Shown in pieces: positions 24,501 through 39,500 of a stretch of DNA of 64,000 nt (positions within the stretch are counted from its first letter, which is position 1; every line of letters starts with the position of its first letter). The notes under the pieces are model-generated. The model was not told the origin of the DNA and made no database searches. It saw only the letters and a program-made list of their open reading frames with translations. The stretch lies in contig CP137667.1 of assembly GCA_037976565.1 (NCBI GenBank), positions 1,508,199 through 1,572,198 on the forward strand, read 5' to 3'. The position numbers and the translations under genes are program-made. Source of the DNA: Mesocentrotus franciscanus. Taxonomy: Eukaryota; Echinodermata; Echinoidea; Camarodonta; Strongylocentrotidae.

Positions 24501-27500
24501 AGCAAATGTGGTTTAAAGTCTTGCCAAATGACATTTGAATTAGAAACCTTAACCCTTGGACTGACAGTCAAGGGAATGAACCACTGTACTACGATACCTC
24601 CAGAAGCGTCACTTACCCGGTACACAGATAGCAGAAATGTCAGCTTTGAAACCCCGGTAGCTTAAAAAATAATTTGCACTGAAATGGATAATGACGTCAT
24701 CAGAAGTTAGTGTGATATTGTCTGGTGTGACGCCACCAGGGAAGTCAACCAGGGTGTCATCGAGGGATCCAGATATACTGATTGAAACCTGTAAAGTAGA
24801 ACGATAGGTCGTGTAACTTTCATGGAGACACCCTATATTGAGGGACAGTAGATGTCCTCCAACAACGAGAACAGTTCCGCATCAATGAACACGTATGACC
24901 CATGTTCTATGCTGCTCGCTGCAGAGCTGTATACAAAATCTAGGAGAGTGACTTGACAAATATGAATTTAAAAGCTGGAGAAAAAAAAATTTTCTTTAGA
25001 AAGTTAACCTTGAAATTTGTGACAACATTCTACGTTATCTGCAGTTTCTTTAATCTGACAATTAGAATATTTATGCAACTTGCATATTCATTATGATAGC
25101 GCCTTGATCGAAAGGTTTCGGATATGTCCGCGGCATAAATTAATATATTGTCATATATTATTATGAACATCCCTTAGAAATCGCCTTACATAATATATAT
25201 AAGTGGTTAACAATAAATGAAGAAAGTCAAGAAATATAGACTAGATCGGACAAGTCATTCTTAGACGCTTTCCAGGCAGGTTTGTAGTGAGTAGCATGAC
25301 TTTAATGCAGGGCATGCGTTTTCACAGCTGCAGAACTTATCCCACTAACGTATGGCACCATTTTTCCCTCAAAAACGACTGTTTATTACCTTATGCGCTT
25401 AAACTTAATAATTTACCATGTATGCATTGTTATCGGGCTTACCATGGGGTATTGGGAATTATGGGTATAGACGCTTTATCAATAGAAGGATCATCATATC
25501 AAACTTTGTACTAGTATACAGTTCTAAATTAAATTCGAATAAATTCAACTCCCAATCTCACAGAATTATGATCTTGCTGTTTAAAACGTAATGTAGGGGT
25601 ACGGGACAGATGCAACTACAGAAGTATGGGAAAGTCTTAATGATAAGTCATGGGACTATAATGATGGGCCAATGTAGCCATGATACCAACCATATGATTC
25701 CATGTGCTAATTTGAAAGTCTTGGAATACAATGGATAGCTGACAGGTTGGTTCGGGTAGAAAGAATCTCCACATCACATTCTGTTCTCTAGGATAGTTTT
25801 TGTATGGATAGCCGAGTGAAGCGATGTAATACGTATCTCCACTCGACATAGTTACATTGGAACCTGTATGAGTGAAAACATTCCAAAGAACTATATCATA
25901 TTTCTGTTATATAATGGCATTTAACATAAATTCATTCACAGGGGAAAAATCAATCTGATCTGTTCATATTTTTATCCGAATTAGTTAAAGATACGGTGAT
26001 ATCAGGTCATCGATCAGACAGGGAAAGAAAACATGAACCAACATTTTCAAATAGCTCTGAAAACTAAAAGTATTAATGTCGCAAAGTCGGAATCATCAGT
26101 CCGCACTGATGTATGTTTCTTCCTAAATACAGTGTTCATCTTTTAGAACGCGCAGTTATTCCCTAATTTGGGATCATTTTGTGAATGATGATAAAGCATA
26201 GATAACCTTATTCAAATAGAAGAGTTTTATCAATTCATTATCACCAGCGGGCGTAGGTAAAGCAGTATTAATGGATTACATTAATGGTACACTCCCCTTC
26301 TCCTCCTAGTTCTGTCTCTGTCTCTGTCTCTCCCTCACCAATAGTTAGGGAAGCGACGGACTAATTGACGTCAACATTATATTTGAAAAGTTGAACTTTA
26401 ACATTTACATTTTTTAAAGATCATAACCTCTCCCGTACTCTCCCCTCTCTCTCTCTCTCTCCTTCTCTATCTCTTATTCTCTACCTCACCAAGGATAGTT
26501 TGGGTAGCGATGGAATGTTTTATTATAAGTAGAGGGGCTGATGTTCCCACCTAAACAAAATTAATTGACAAAACTTATTTGCTCCTGAAAGATACAGTAT
26601 TTTACATGTTCTTGATAATGATGCACATTTTCACTTCTCTGTTTCTCTACTTCCCTTTTCATGAATGTGTCACCATTCCCTCTCGTTGTTATATCTCTCT
26701 ATGATTATGAGATTACTCTGATGTGCTTCTTATTCATTTAATTGAAAAATGGTCGGCAGTAATAAATATGGAGAGAAATCATGACATGAAGAAATCCCTC
26801 AATTTATGTTAATCTCCGTCTAATTGTTATATATAAGAAGACAAACATAACTAACCGTGTACATCGATGAAAGGTTCTGGAGTAGCACCTGTATGTGGTT
26901 GAACACAAGATAAAGAACTTGACTTTCTTTAGACGACAATGTCAAGAAATCAAAAATGAGAATTAGAAGGTATTCTTATCAATGTGAACATGAAAGAATA
27001 CTTTGCGGCTAAAAAGACGAAATAAACAATTTGAATTACTCATTTTAAGATGTTGGATTCCCACGTTGGTTGATAAACTATGAATCAATCTGTGCGTATA
27101 ATTTCAACCACAATCATTCTAAGTTGGTAATTATCAATTGACTCTGTATTTTTACGTGACACAAAAATCCATTTAGTTCTAGCTTAATGATGAACGATAA
27201 TTGGGTCTAATTAACCCAGGGTGGCCTCATCAGTATAGATAATGCCCTTCCTGTGGGCCCTGCAAATATTATTGCCCTAGTATCACCGGTACCCATTTAC
27301 ACTTTGGTGGAGAATATCAAATGTGGTTTAAAGTCTTGCCAAATGTCATTTGTCAAGTCAAGTGACTGAACCACTGTACTACGACGCCTCCAGAAGCGTC
27401 ACTTACCCGGTACACAGATAGCAGAAATGTCAGCTTTGAAACCCCGGTAGCCTGTTAAAATGTCTGTATTGAAATGGATAATGACGTCATCAGACATTAC

Positions 27501-30500
27501 TGTGATATTATCTGGTATGACGTCACCAGAGAAGTCAGCCAGGGTGTCATCGAGGGATCCAGATATAATGATTGAAACCTGTAAAGTAGAACGATAGGTC
27601 GTGTAACTTTCATGGAGGCACCCTATATTGAGGGACAGATGTCCTCCTATATACAACGAGAAAAGTTCCGCATCAATGAACACGTATGACCCATTTATCA
27701 TGTTGCTCGCTGCAGAGCTGTATACAAAATCTTTGAGAGTGACTTGACAGATATGGATTTATAAACTGAAAAAATTAAATGTTACAGATTTCTACAGAAT
27801 GTTAACCTTGAAATGTGTGACAGTATTCTACGTTCTCTGCAGTTTCCATAATCTGACTATTAGAATGTGTATGTAACTTGCATAATATCGTCGCGGTTTG
27901 GTCGAAAGATTCTCTTCACTTCAATAAATCCTTGACCACCTTGAAGAATGGTGCAAAGTAAATGATGTGAAACCGAATCCAAACAAGTGTTCTGCAATGC
28001 GTGTGTCTTTGAAGAGCATCCAATCAGCCCCGCAAAGCCTTTATTAAAACCACCAGGCCATCCCAACCTGCACTTCTCAGAAGATTCTTAGAGTTGTAAT
28101 ACAGTCAGACCTCAAATGGAATTCACAAGCGTGTGATATGATCTCACGTGCCGGCAAGCGTCTATACATATTATGTCGACGACTACGTCGTCTGGGTACT
28201 TCTTTTGATGATCTAGCTTTTATCTACTCGTCATACATTCGACCTCTCCTAGAATACGCGGCTCCAGTCTGGTCGACATCCTTTCCGCAACACTTAGCTA
28301 TGGTCTAGAGAAGGTGTAGAGATGCCTCTGCTGTATTATCATAGGATACAATTATTCATATGAAACATCTCTTACTCGCCTTGGTCTTCATAGTCTTCCT
28401 TCTCGCCGTCTAGCCCTTCTTGAATCCTTTTCTTTTAAACTGGTTCAGTCAACGTAACACCGAGACTTGCTTCCACCTTTTCGTCGCCAAACATCTTGCC
28501 GTGAACTCAGATACTCTGAACATTTCAATATACCTCGTTGTAGAACTAAAAGATATCACACCTTGTGAGGATCTTATTCAAATTAGATAGTTTATTTGTG
28601 AGTCAATGTAAGATTATGTAAAGGTGTTTATGTATACCTGCACTTCAATAGAGTTTCACTTCAATAGATGGGTAGTCAAGATGATTTCTGCATTTCTTAT
28701 GACATTAATAAATTGAATATTGCAATATTTATGTTTATGTGTTCTAGAGGCTTATTACCATCTCCAATTACATCAAAATTTGTTTTAAATTGTAACATAC
28801 ATACTTATAGTACACGTAATGCTGTAGAATACCATCTGCCAAAAGTTAGAACTAATATTTCAAAGAATACTATTTTTTACAAAGGTCCCCATCTATGGCT
28901 CTCTATTCCTATCAATCTCAAGAATCATCCTTCCATAAATAGTTTTAAACGTTCCTTTCGATTGTTTTTATTAAATTTGTACTCATTAACTTAAATATTA
29001 TTTGATTTACAACGTATATATTTGTATATTTTGTTTTCTTCTTTACTATGTCTTCCTTTTCCCATCTACTGTTTCCACCTGTTTCCTTTTTCTTCTTAAT
29101 GTGCTGTCAATTATGTACTTTCTTTAGGGGTCAACGTTCAACAAGGCTAAATGCTCTTTTTTGTTGACCCTTCATTCGACATAAATTTTCTTTCTGAACT
29201 TATTTTCTGTTAATTTTATTGTATTCCTATTATCTGTTATGTTACCCTTTTATATGTATTTATGTATTTTAAATTTAAATTTGTTCCTACTCTGTATGTA
29301 TTGTATATATGTTTTTTATGAAGAATGGAATAAAAATTGAATTGAATTGAAATTTGTAAACGACACCTGATATGATGTGTCCTATTTGAGTTACATTAAC
29401 TTGAATACTAACAATATATTTCTAGAATCCTTGGCATTATTATTCAAGGTTGTTAAGTAACCTTTACTAGTTTAATGAGTTAATCCACTCGAGCAATCGC
29501 GCGTGACACACCTCAACCATTTCCTCTATCGTACGACTCCTTTATATCAAACAATAACTTTTACTGACTGACGATTGTTGATCTTCCTCCTTTCTAATAC
29601 TTCACTTCCTTTCTTCTTCTCTCTAACTCCTATCCTTTACTGATCGTCCTTCTCGTTTCAATCACTTTACTTTCTTTCCATTATTTACCATTCCCTTTTC
29701 TATTTCTTTACTTGATTTCCGCTTCTCTCTAATTTCTATTCTCTCCAGCCTTCCACAATCTGTCATAATGTAGTTTCCTTATAGAACAATAGTTTTAAAA
29801 TGCATCAAGTGTATCATAAGTCTATGTGATCTCTTTATCCATATTGATTAAAATACTGCGATTATCTGGTATTTGTCCGAATATTATTATCTGAAATTTG
29901 TTACTTATTTTTATATTGCAGGACTATGTATTGCTATCTTGTTTATTATGTGATGTTACTTTTCGTTATATGCTTCATATTGATGTTGCTTGTATCACAA
30001 GTCTTTAAGATTTGTATTTTTCTCGGTCGAACAATTATTTTCCAATTATTAAATCATAAGCATTTGTTTTTATAATAGGGGTGGCATATTTGGACTTCTT
30101 CTTTGGGGGGCTGTTTTCAATAGATTGTTTTACTATTCAGATTGAATTTTCTTGAAATTACTCGCCACTGCAACTTGAATTGAAATGCCAATTGTTTTCC
30201 ACATTCATGTACTTTATTTATTTAGAACGTTTTTTTTTTTTACCTCACTGTGCAATTAAGTTTTGAAGAAAAAAATCTTCATATTTTCCATGAAATAATA
30301 TAATCACATAATTGCAGATATTCTATTTCCAACAAATCGTTTACATTTATATACATAATATATTTGATTGTGTATGTTTGTGTATTTTATTATGTTTTAA
30401 TACTTTTCGTCATATTGTTTTAATTACATTGAATTTGATTTTTCGATGTCTGTTCAATTTTGTAATATTTGATCATGTTCATAATGATTCTATAAATCTA

Positions 30501-33500
30501 GCAATATCAGCCTTGGCTAATAAACCAAATCAATTCAATTCGGTTATGTCCGCGTTATAAATTCATATACTATTATTATCATGAACGTCCCTTGGGGATA
30601 GCCTTACATATTTTATTTCAACGAATATCAGTGGTTAACAATAAATTAAGAAATATAGACTATATACATCGGACAAGTCATTCGTAGACACTTTCAAGGC
30701 ATGTTTGTAGTGAGTAGCATGACTTTAATGAAGGACACGCGTTTCCACAGATGCAGAACTTTAATATCCCACTAATTGAGGACACCATTTGTCCCTCAAT
30801 AACGACTGTTTATTACCTGACTTGTAATATATAAAGGACGCATGAGCTTTAACTGAATAATTTACAATTCGTGCATTATCATCAGTATTGTCATGGAAAT
30901 TATACAATATAGACGCTTTATCATTAGAAGGATTATCATATCAAGCTAGTAAACAGTTCTAAATTAAATGGAAATAAATTCAACTTCCAATCTCACAGAA
31001 TTATGATCTTGCTGTTTAAAACATAATGTAGGGGTACGGGACAGATGCAACTACAGAAGTATGGGAAAGTCTTAATGGGAAATCATAGGACTATAATGAT
31101 AGGCCGATGCAGCCATGATACCAACCTTATGAGCAGTTTGAAAGTCTTGGAATACAACGGATAGTTGACAGGTTGGTTCGGGTAGAAAGAATCTCCATAT
31201 CACATTCTGGAATCTAGGATAGCTGCTGTATGGATAGCTGAGTGAAGCGATGTAATACGTATCTCCACTCGACATAGTTACATTGGAACCTGTATGAGTG
31301 AAAACATTTCAAACATCTATATCATAAAGGAGATTTTATTTAAAGGCATTTAACATAAATTCATTCACGGGGGAAAAATAAATCTGATGTGATTATATTT
31401 GTATCCTAATTAAGTACAGATACCGTGATATTATTTTGCTTACTTTAAATCATTTTTATATAAGGCTTTTATTTGTTTGGTTCTCATACTGTTTTTCTAA
31501 AGATGTCCTTTGTCAATGTTAAGTATAAATACCCATGTGTCTGTTGTAAAAAACCCGTCAAAAAAATCAAAAAGGTCTCCGTTGCACCGTATGTACAGAC
31601 TGGTTACACATTAGCTGTGTTGGAATAACCCCTCAAGTTTACGATAACTTATCAACCTCCTTTGAGAATTGGCAGTGTCCAAAATGTTTATGTCAAATGC
31701 TTCCTTTTTCTTATATGATATTGTATTGTATTTATTAAACTTCAATGATGTACATCAATATTCTGTTTATAAACATATAAATCAATTTACAATGTAATGT
31801 AACAAATCAATATTCTGTTTGGAAACATATAGCCTATATCATATAAATCAATTTACAATGTAATGTAACAAATCAATATTCTGTTTGTAAACATATATTC
31901 CGTTTAAATCAATTTACAATGCAGTGTTTATAGCGAAACAGAAGGAAAATTATATCCATGTAATAACATGACATAATGCATATAATAAATAATATAATGT
32001 ACCATAATACATCCGAAGATTTAGATATAACACATAATACAGCACTTTTCTAAAAAAATTATAACTCAAGCCATACAAAATAGGTTAATGAGGTACATGG
32101 AATGCCTAAAATAAATGACGTGATAGTACTTATACATATCTGCGACCTACTGCAGAATGAAACCAAAAGCATAAGATTGTACATTTTTACTTTATTATTA
32201 CATAGTATCTAAAAGTTACCCCTCACTGCAATTATGTTTTTGGTGAACGAAGAGAAAATATCTATTACATCTTAATTGTCTAATATCATTATAAATATGA
32301 ATGTTTCTTGACTTTCCAAATTACTAAATTTTTCTTCCAGATTACTAATTTTTTCTATAAAATCTACTCGTAAATCTTTATACTTATCACATTTCATAAT
32401 TATATTGAATTCATCTCCTACAAGATTCATATTTCAGTCTTCACAGAATCGTAGATTCGGGGGCGTTTTCTGGTCTTTTATATCTTCCCGTTTCTATGGG
32501 TAAGTTGTGTGCGCTCAAACGTAGTTTGGTGATATTTTTTCTTAAATTTATATTTGATATATGAGATAAGTAGTTTTCTTGCTTGATTGCATTTTTAAAT
32601 TGTCTGAAGGTTCTGAGTTTATTTCCTTTACGGGTATCCCCTATCATCAAATAAATCCAGCTTTAATTGTTCATTAATTCTTCTTTCCAAACAAAGTTTA
32701 CATAGCTCGACAAAATCTTTTTGAGAAGTTGGTATGTTTTCAGGGTCCAATACGGTCTCATTTCCATTATTACAGATATTTAGTGAACTAAAGATATCCC
32801 GAATTGACATTAACCAACAGCTTTGTTCGCAGGCTTTGTACTAATTTTTTGTTTTCTTCAAAAGATTTATATGGAACAACTACCATCGATCCAGAGTTCG
32901 ATAATTTACCAAGTGATATAAATCAGAGTAATCTGAAATATGAAAAAAATGAATTGCAGGGGTTTAAAGATGTGCCAGCTAAATGTAAACAGCCTCATTA
33001 GGCATTTAGATGAATTAAAGTCATTATTGTTCTTTAATAGTATTGATATATTCGCTATGAATGAGACTAATATTGACAACTCTGTAAGTGACCACGAGAT
33101 AGCAATTGAAAATTATGTCACGATTTAATAGGAAAGACCGGAATCGTGAAGGTGGTGGCGTCGCCCTCTATGTTCATAAATCCTTAAAAGTAGAGATCTT
33201 GCACCAAGACTCTCTCAACGATTTAGAAATCGTCGCTGTTGTTGTTCATTCAAAGATTTGTAAACCGCTCTTAGTTACTACGTGGTATAGACCACCGAGT
33301 TCCACAATTGATGTACTCAAGGCGTATGAAATATTTCTACAATATATTGATAGTTTGAAGAAAGATAAAAATTGGTTGGTGATGTAAATTGTGATATGTT
33401 ATTGCAGGTACCTTCCTCGCAAACCAGAATGTACGGTGATATTAACGATATCTTTGCTTTTGAGCAGATACATACGACTGGACCCACGAGAGTAACTAAT

Positions 33501-36500
33501 CTGTCTGCAACTCTAGTAGACCACATGTTAAGAAATTGTTCACATAGAGGTAAATCATATGGTGTCATTCATAATGTATTAAACGATCATTCCATCAGCT
33601 TTCTGGTTCTTAAATCCGAATCGACTTCATTCTCACGTACAGTTCAATTTAGAAATTGTAAAAACTTTGATACTGACAAACTTACATCAGACCTTAGAAA
33701 TCAACCTTGGGAAATAATTAGAGACATCGAAAATATTGATGATGCTGTTAGAAAATGGGAGAACTTTTAATTGATGTAACTGATAAACATATGCCCATTC
33801 GAACAAAAAGGTCAAAACAACGTAATACTCCCTGGATGAACTCGAACATATTTAAGCTGATGAAAGATCGAGACAAAATTAAGCATGAAGCTTTCAGGAC
33901 TAAGAATGGTGATATGATGTCACAATATAGAAAGCTTCGTAATAAAGTTACATTTGAAATTCGAAAGGCGAAATGCAAATATTTTACTGATAAATTTTCA
34001 AATGTGAAAACTGATCCAAGACAAACATGGACAATTTTAAAATAAGTCATTTCTGTTAAACAATGTGATTCTACTATTGGTGATACAAATGAAAGTGTTA
34101 AAGCAACGGAAGAGTTTAACTCTTATTTTGCCAGTATTGGCACAACTTTAGCCGAACAAATTCCACCAATTCCCTTTTCACATGAACACAACGCAACCTT
34201 GGATAGCACATTTAGCTTTATGTCCATAACCGAAACTGACACGCTGAACTTATTCAAAAAATTGAAAAATAAAAAATCGATTGGTCTTGATGGGATATCA
34301 GTATTTATTTTGAAATTAAGCGCCATTGAAATTGTTCCAACCCTCACTTACTTATTCAACAAATCAATGAAAACTGGCAATTTTCCCGAATCCTTGGAAA
34401 ACGGCTAAGATTGTGCCCACACATAAGAATGGCGATAAATCCTCCCCTGGTATTTTCAGGCCAATTTCGATATTTGCCCTGTGTGTCAAAGATGTTAGAA
34501 CGAGTTGTACAACACCAGTTACTAGAGTACTTGCATGAAAATGATATTTTATGTAGAGACTGAACAGTCTGGATTCAGACCTAATCATTCGACAACATTT
34601 ACCCTAATAAAGGTCACAGATGATTGGCTTGAGGCCATGGACGATTCTAAATACACAGGTAATGTATTTATCGACCTGCGAAAAGCTTTCGACACTGTCG
34701 ACCATCAAATCAAAAATATGTCTAGTGACTGGTTATATAGCTATCTAAGTGGAAGAACATGTAAAACTATTGTAAATCATTCTCTTTCATCTTCGAAATT
34801 CATATCGTGCGGGGTCCCGCAAGGGTCGCTTGTAGGGCCCTCTTATTTATTATATACGGAATAACGATCTTGCCAAATATATTAAGTTATATGCAGATGA
34901 CACAGTAATATATTACTCCGATACCGCTGTACGCAAAATTGAGTCAACTCTGAACAGTGACCTGCTTCATTTACACCAATGGATGAAGGAAAATAGACTA
35001 AGTGTAAATTATGGAAAAAATGTTTGTATGTTGATTGGTAGTCGATACATGCAGCTGTCAAAGAAAAGAACTTAAATGTCACCCTCCGTAAGACCAAAAT
35101 TCAACAAGTGGAAAATTTCAAGTACTTAGGTGTCATTTGTGATGAGCAAATTAAATGGAACATTCACACTGATAAGATGGTTAAAAAAATAGGACAAATG
35201 GTAAGCTTTCTTGATAGATTAAGAAGCACATTGAATAAATCTATATTAAAACTAGTATATAATGCAGTTGTTCTTCCCCACTTCGACTACGGAGATGTTG
35301 TATATGGTTCGGCCTGTAAATATTTAATTGAAAGATTAAAAAAGCTCCAAAATCGTGCTGGACGTTTGATTTTACATATCAATCGTGACTCTCATATACC
35401 CAATTCAGAAATTCACAATGCCCTTAACTGGGAATCGTTACACGACAGGAGAAATCAGCATTTGCTAACTTATATGTTTAAAAAACTTAATGAGATGGCC
35501 CCTGTTTACATTTCAGACTTGTTTAGTATCTCTGTGCACGAATACCACCTACGCTGTGGAGGAAGACTGTTGTGACAGTGCACTTGAAATTATGTTATCA
35601 CACAAGTCATTTGTTTCTTGTACTATTGATGCATGACATGAGTACACATATATTTGTAATAGCACTTCCCCAGGCAAGGTGCCTAGTATAGCTCCATCTA
35701 TTGCTGTTCACTTGATATTAAACACTCAGAAGTCTACATGAACATGGTTGTGTTGAGGTTCAAGGATCACCTTTTTGCCGGCCCATTATTGAGGAGATCT
35801 AAGTCATAATATTGTCATTAAGACAGGCAAAGAGGTGAGTGTTGTTATATATTTAATGTATTTTTATGAATTGTCAAAACATAAAGTAGAAATTAGTGTG
35901 TGCGTTTTGAACTTCATACTGAGAGATGTGGATGTTAGTATGTAATGTAATGTAAGAAATAAAGGCCAATGCTGTTATGACGTATGTACATTTGACCTTG
36001 TATTGAGAACATAATAACAGTGAAGGTTATTAATGAGAGTGCTGAAGCACTATAAGTAAAGATTTATAATGTATTATTGTGTAGTTAATTGTTTAACCAA
36101 GCTATAGTTAAGTGTAGTTGAGACACTTGTAGTGTGAGTTTGTATTTATGTAAAACCATAACGCAGAGGGACTAGAATAGTAATTTAATAGGTTATGAAG
36201 ATCATAACACCATGACAATGTACATTTATGAGTTTCTCCAAGAGACTGTATTATTGCTATGAATTCGATAATGCTTTGATGTACTTGTATTTATGATTCT
36301 TTATCTGTGTCGTTATTCCACAGTTTTCACGGAATGAATTGGAATGGAATGAAACGGTTACTCCAATCATTAAAGCTAGAATTCCTCTAGAAGCCTTTGT
36401 TCGGACTTGTTTATTTGTTATCAACCTCGCTGCAGCCACAAAGACTATATGCGCCTAAACCTAATACTGGATTTTTGAAAAGATAAAGTTTGAAAAGTAC

Positions 36501-39500
36501 AAAGGAGCTATGGCTTATAATAGTGTCCCCTTCATTGTAGGAACTGCCTCAACTCTGAATGGTTTTAAGCGTGAATTAACGTTGTTCCACTCACATGCTT
36601 GATAATTTTACCTATTCCAGACTCGGGATTTTGTATGCTCTGTATCGGGGGACTTTCGCAGTCCTTTCATACAACTTCCATTTTGTAGAGTTTAAGTTTT
36701 CATAACTGTATGTTGTACCTTCTTTATAATCTTTAATTTAGTAAGTAATTATAAGTCATTTTTTATATTAGTATATGCTTTCTGGACCCCATGGAAGACC
36801 AGTAGTGTCGTGACTGGCAAAGCTGAATATGGGTTATCCAGCCGTTTCATTCATACTTATGTATATACTTGTATGGTATGTTTGTTTTTAATCAAACGGA
36901 AAATAAATACTGCTACTACTACTACTACTACTCAGGTCATCGATCCGACAGGGAAAGAAAACATGAACCATAATCTTCAAATAGCTATGAAAACTAAAAG
37001 TATTAAGGTCGCAAAGTGGGAATCATCGGTCCGCACTGATATATGTCTTGTTCCTGAATACAGTCTTCATCTTTTAGAACGCGTTTCTGTCTCGCTCCTT
37101 CTCTCTCATCTCCCCTCTCCCCCTCTCGCTCTGTTTCTCCCTGTCTCTCTCTCTCTCTCCCTCACCAATAGTTAGGGAAGCAACGGACTACTTGACGTCA
37201 ACATTATACTTGAAAAGGTTCACTCTAACATTTAACATTTTCTTTAGATCATACCCTCTTCCTTACTCCCCCTCTCTCTTTCTCTCTCTCATTCTCGACC
37301 TCACCAGTATAGTTGGTGGGAGGGGGTAGCGTTGTAATATTTTATTACAAGTAGAGGGACTGATGTTACCACCTAAACAAAATTAATTGACAAGACTTAT
37401 TTGCTCCTCAAAGATACAGTATTTTACATGTTCTTGATAATGATGCACATTTTCACTTCCCTGTTTCTCTACTTCTCTTTTCATGAATGTGTCACCATTC
37501 CCTCTCGTTGTTATATCTCTATATGATTATGAGTTTACTCTGATGTGGTTCTTATTCATTTAATTGAAAAATGGTCAGCAGTAATAAATATGGAGAGAAA
37601 TCATGACATGAAGAAATCTCTCAATTTATGTTAATCTCCGTCTAATTGTTATAGGTTACATGAGAAGATAAACATGACTAACCTTATCGAAAATAATATC
37701 GCTAGTGATATTCGTTTGTCTCGCAATGTGGTCAATAAGGAATCTAAAAGATCTCGACGTTTCGTGCGCCGCTGCAACACTTCGTCAGGTGATAAAAACT
37801 AATGTAAGCAAGGGTGCTTTTATACTCTACGGATTTTCCTAACCAGACGCACTCTTGGCTCGGCCAAGACCGAATATGAAACTTTGAAGGCTGAAGTCAT
37901 ATCGAAATTAGTCCCCCAGCATAGCGATGAGATATTGAAGGTTAATGAAGACATCTACCGAGATGTCTTCATGAAATGTAAGATGAGACAACAAACGAAA
38001 TTTGATAAACTCACACAGCCAAAGTCGAGCAGGACGGTGACCTCATTAGCGAATGAGGAGAAGTGGGTTATTAACCTATCTTCTAGAACGATCACTTCTT
38101 CGGAAGAAGAGATTCTTAAGAAAGGCCTCGGCTTTGCCGTCTCCCCTAGACGGATTCCAGCTACCGAAATAATTGCGAAAGTTGAGACAGCGGTCAAGAG
38201 TCTTGATGCGGAGTCGGCCGACGCCGCCCGCAGAGATGTAGACAATATCCTACAAAAAGCACGCCCCCCTAAACACAACATTTCGAAAGAAATGCACACC
38301 GCTCTCAAAAGTTTAAAGGCTGATGATAGTATTACTATTCTTCCAGCCGACAAAGGCCGTGCCACAATCATTCTAGACACCACAATGTACCATGAGAAAT
38401 TGACCGACTTATTGGAGTCTGGTCGGTATCGTGTATTAAAGAAGGATCCCACAGATCGCTTGGCTCGCAAGCTTTCCAGCACCTTGCTGAACCTAAAGAA
38501 AGACAATGCGGTGGATGAACCGACCTATCGTAGGCTGAAACCCACACAGAAGCAACCTCCTAGAATATACGGGTTACCCAAGATACACAAACCCACAGTA
38601 CCATTACGACCTATAGTGTCATGCATAGGCTCCTTTGCCTATAACCTCTCTAAGTACCTAGCAGAGATTCTTTCTCCGCTCACCGGTTTGACTGAATATA
38701 CGATTCCCAATTCGAGTGGTTTTGCAGAGTTCATAGCAGAGCAAACCATCGGTACACAAGAACGCATGGTCTCGTTTGACGTAGTTTCACTCTTCACCAA
38801 TGTACCGATTGAGGGCGCATGCAATGCTACATTGCAACGCTTACAATCAGACAGCAATTTGTCCACCCGTACCGCACTCTCACCGGAACAACTCACTCAA
38901 CTCCTCGAGTTTGTCCTTCGATCCACATATTTTCTGTATAAAGGTTCATATTATGAACAGACAGAAGGGGCAGCCATGGGCAGTCCGGTCTCGGCTGTCG
39001 TGGCCAACCTATACATGGAGAGTTTCGAAGAAGAAGCGTTGGACACATGTCCCCTCTCTTGCATGCCTCGTGTTTGGAAGAGATACGTAGATGACACCTT
39101 CATCATAGTTCCCATCTCTGAAACAGATAATCTGCTTAAACACATGAACAGCCTCGAACCAACCATCCAGTTCACATCAGAGATAGAATGTGAAGGGAAG
39201 ATAGCATTCTTAGACACTTTAGTTCATAGACACGACAACCATAGGCTCTCCACCTCAGTCTATAGGAAGCCTACCCACACAGACCAGTACATAGCGTTTG
39301 ACTCTCACCATCCCATATCGGTGAAGAGAGGTCTAGTGAAATGTCTATTTGACAGAGCTTCACGCATAGTGACAAGTCCACAACAGCCATGCAAAGAACG
39401 AACCCGTGTTCACAGTGCCCTGAGTCTCAACGGTTACCCACGCCGTTTTGTACACAATACCAAGAAGAGATCGTCGGAACCCAGGGATCAGAAGGTATAC

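Noticed and set aside
38639..39217. Antisense and shifted ORFs within the Penelope element
   Set aside because: Shadows of the 720-codon frame, with no domain signature.
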